Source: CAVSUR01 sp052143655
Lineage (GTDB): Bacteria > Actinomycetota > Actinomycetes > Streptosporangiales > Streptosporangiaceae
Direction of reading: 5' to 3'
Length of the DNA: 6,707 nucleotides
Assembly: GCA_052143655.1 (NCBI GenBank)
Contig: JBKQSL010000543.1
Coordinates: forward strand, 1 to 6,707
In this document: positions 5,841 to 6,707 of the stretch, in pieces
Layout of the letters: every line of letters begins with the position of its first letter
Position numbering within the stretch: the stretch's first letter is position 1
Notes under the pieces: generated by a model
Told to the model about the DNA's origin: nothing
Database searches by the model: none
What the model saw: only the letters and a program-made list of their open reading frames with translations
Program-made: the position numbers and the translations under genes

Positions 5841-6707
5841 TGGACCTCGCGACCAGCTACCTGGGACTGGCGCTGCGCAACCCGCTCGTCGCCTCGGCGT
5901 CCCCGCTGTCGAATACCGTCGACGGCGTCCGGCGGCTGGCCGACGCCGGCGTCGGCGCTGTCGTGCTCTACTCGCTGTTCGAGGAACAGGTGCGCCAGGA
6001 GATGGCGGAGAACGCGCGGCTGGCCGAAGTCGGCACCGAGAGCTTCGCCGAGTCGCTGTCCTACTTCCCGGCCGAGGCGGCAGAGGACGGCGCGGCGCAG
6101 GACGCTGCCCCGCGGCGCTACCTGAGCCTGCTGGAGCGCGCCGCGGCCGCGGTGCAAGTCCCGGTGATCGCCAGTCTGAACGGTGTCACGACCGGCGGCT
6201 GGACCAGCTACGCCCGCGCGATGCAAGACGCGGGCGCTGCGGCGATCGAGCTGAACATCTACTACATACCAGGCGACCCCCGTATTTCCAGCCGGGACGT
6301 CGAGCAGCGGCACATCGACATCCTGGGCCGGGTCAAGGACGCGGTGACCGTGCCGGTGGCAGTCAAGCTGAGCCCGCACTTCAGCTCGACCGGCGAGATG
6401 GTGATGCGGCTAGACCAGGCCGGCGCCGACGGCCTCGTCCTCTTCAACCGGTTCCTGCAGCCCGACATCGACCCCGAGACCCTCGCGGTGGTACCCGCAG
6501 TCAACCTCTCCAGCCCGGCCGAGGCCCGGCTGCCGCGTACCTGGATCTCGATTCTGCGCCGCGAGGTCCGTGCCTCCCTCGCGGCGACCACCGGCGTCGA
6601 GGACGCTTCCGACGTGATCAAGTACCTACTTGCCGGTGCCGACGTCGTGATGACCGCCTCCGCGCTGATCAGGCACGGCCCCCAGCACGCCGCCATACTG
6701 CTGGCAG
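5840..6707 (+). CDS. Dihydroorotate-dehydrogenase-like FMN protein (3' end outside window)
   Basis: 289 residues are visible and the frame is still open at the window end; the family is about 330 residues long, so perhaps 40 are missing. It matches the group annotated as 'dihydroorotate dehydrogenase-like protein', a TIM-barrel flavoprotein. Visible elements are the N-terminal LGLALRNPLVASASPLS, IASLNGVTTGGW, ELNIYYIPGDPRIS, VAVKLSPHFS with conserved Lys176, GLVLFNRFLQPDID, and the phosphate-binding end ATTGVEDASDVIKYLLAGAD around Gly252. In true dihydroorotate dehydrogenases the barrel strand at 137-139 (ELN) is followed by a loop of the form LSCPN or similar carrying the catalytic Cys or Ser. 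Here it reads IYYIP, so that base is absent. FMN binding is likely but the substrate is unknown, and a role in pyrimidine synthesis is doubtful. Its tight coupling to PFOR and the GltD-like oxidoreductase points to a shared redox function. No Fe-S motif occurs in the visible part. Confidence 0.88.
   Translation, partial: MDLATSYLGLALRNPLVASASPLSNTVDGVRRLADAGVGAVVLYSLFEEQVRQEMAENARLAEVGTESFAESLSYFPAEAAEDGAAQDAAPRRYLSLLERAAAAVQVPVIASLNGVTTGGWTSYARAMQDAGAAAIELNIYYIPGDPRISSRDVEQRHIDILGRVKDAVTVPVAVKLSPHFSSTGEMVMRLDQAGADGLVLFNRFLQPDIDPETLAVVPAVNLSSPAEARLPRTWISILRREVRASLAATTGVEDASDVIKYLLAGADVVMTASALIRHGPQHAAILLA

Noticed and set aside
5840..6707. pyrD, the pyrimidine-biosynthesis dihydroorotate dehydrogenase
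   Set aside because: The SCPN-type catalytic loop is replaced by YYIP and the operon partners are PFOR and a GltD-like protein, not pyrimidine genes.

Overview
The window is G+C-rich throughout, with strong G/C preference at third codon positions. Its first gene fragment is of the Acg nitroreductase type common in actinomycetes, so I infer an actinobacterial chromosome; species cannot be told from the sequence. All genes lie on the + strand. I see no tRNA, rRNA, CRISPR array, transposase or attachment site.

Layout: (1) bases 3-263 are the C-terminal 86 residues of an Acg-like (Rv2032-type) nitroreductase. (2) Bases 264-609 are a mostly non-coding gap, with a weak hairpin after the nitroreductase stop, a possible 45-codon upstream ORF with a good ribosome binding site (483-620), and a stem-loop just before the next gene. 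(3) Bases 610-2265 encode a GltD/dihydropyrimidine-dehydrogenase-like FAD/NAD(P)H oxidoreductase with an extra C-terminal 2x[4Fe-4S] domain. (4) Bases 2265-5840 encode a complete single-chain pyruvate:ferredoxin (flavodoxin) oxidoreductase (NifJ/PFOR) with all expected cluster and thiamine-diphosphate residues. (5) From base 5840 to the window end lies a 3'-truncated dihydroorotate-dehydrogenase-like FMN protein (289 residues visible).

The last three genes overlap by one base at each junction (TGATG) and almost certainly form a translationally coupled operon. PFOR should oxidise pyruvate with CoA to acetyl-CoA and CO2, releasing two low-potential electrons. The GltD-like protein carries its own bacterial-ferredoxin-type domain plus FAD and NAD(P)H sites, so it is a plausible partner moving electrons between PFOR or ferredoxin and NAD(P)(H). 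The DHOD-like protein lacks the SCPN catalytic-loop motif, so its substrate is unknown and it is probably not a pyrimidine-biosynthesis enzyme. Together the GltD-like and DHOD-like proteins contain the modules of dihydropyrimidine dehydrogenase, split and rearranged, with PFOR placed between them. The individual families are known. The joint reaction of the three proteins is, as far as I know, uncharacterised and is the main point of interest here.

Regulation is not evident. The neighbouring Acg-like gene hints at a hypoxia or stress setting, but I found no convincing DosR, FNR/Crp or Rex site in the gap.
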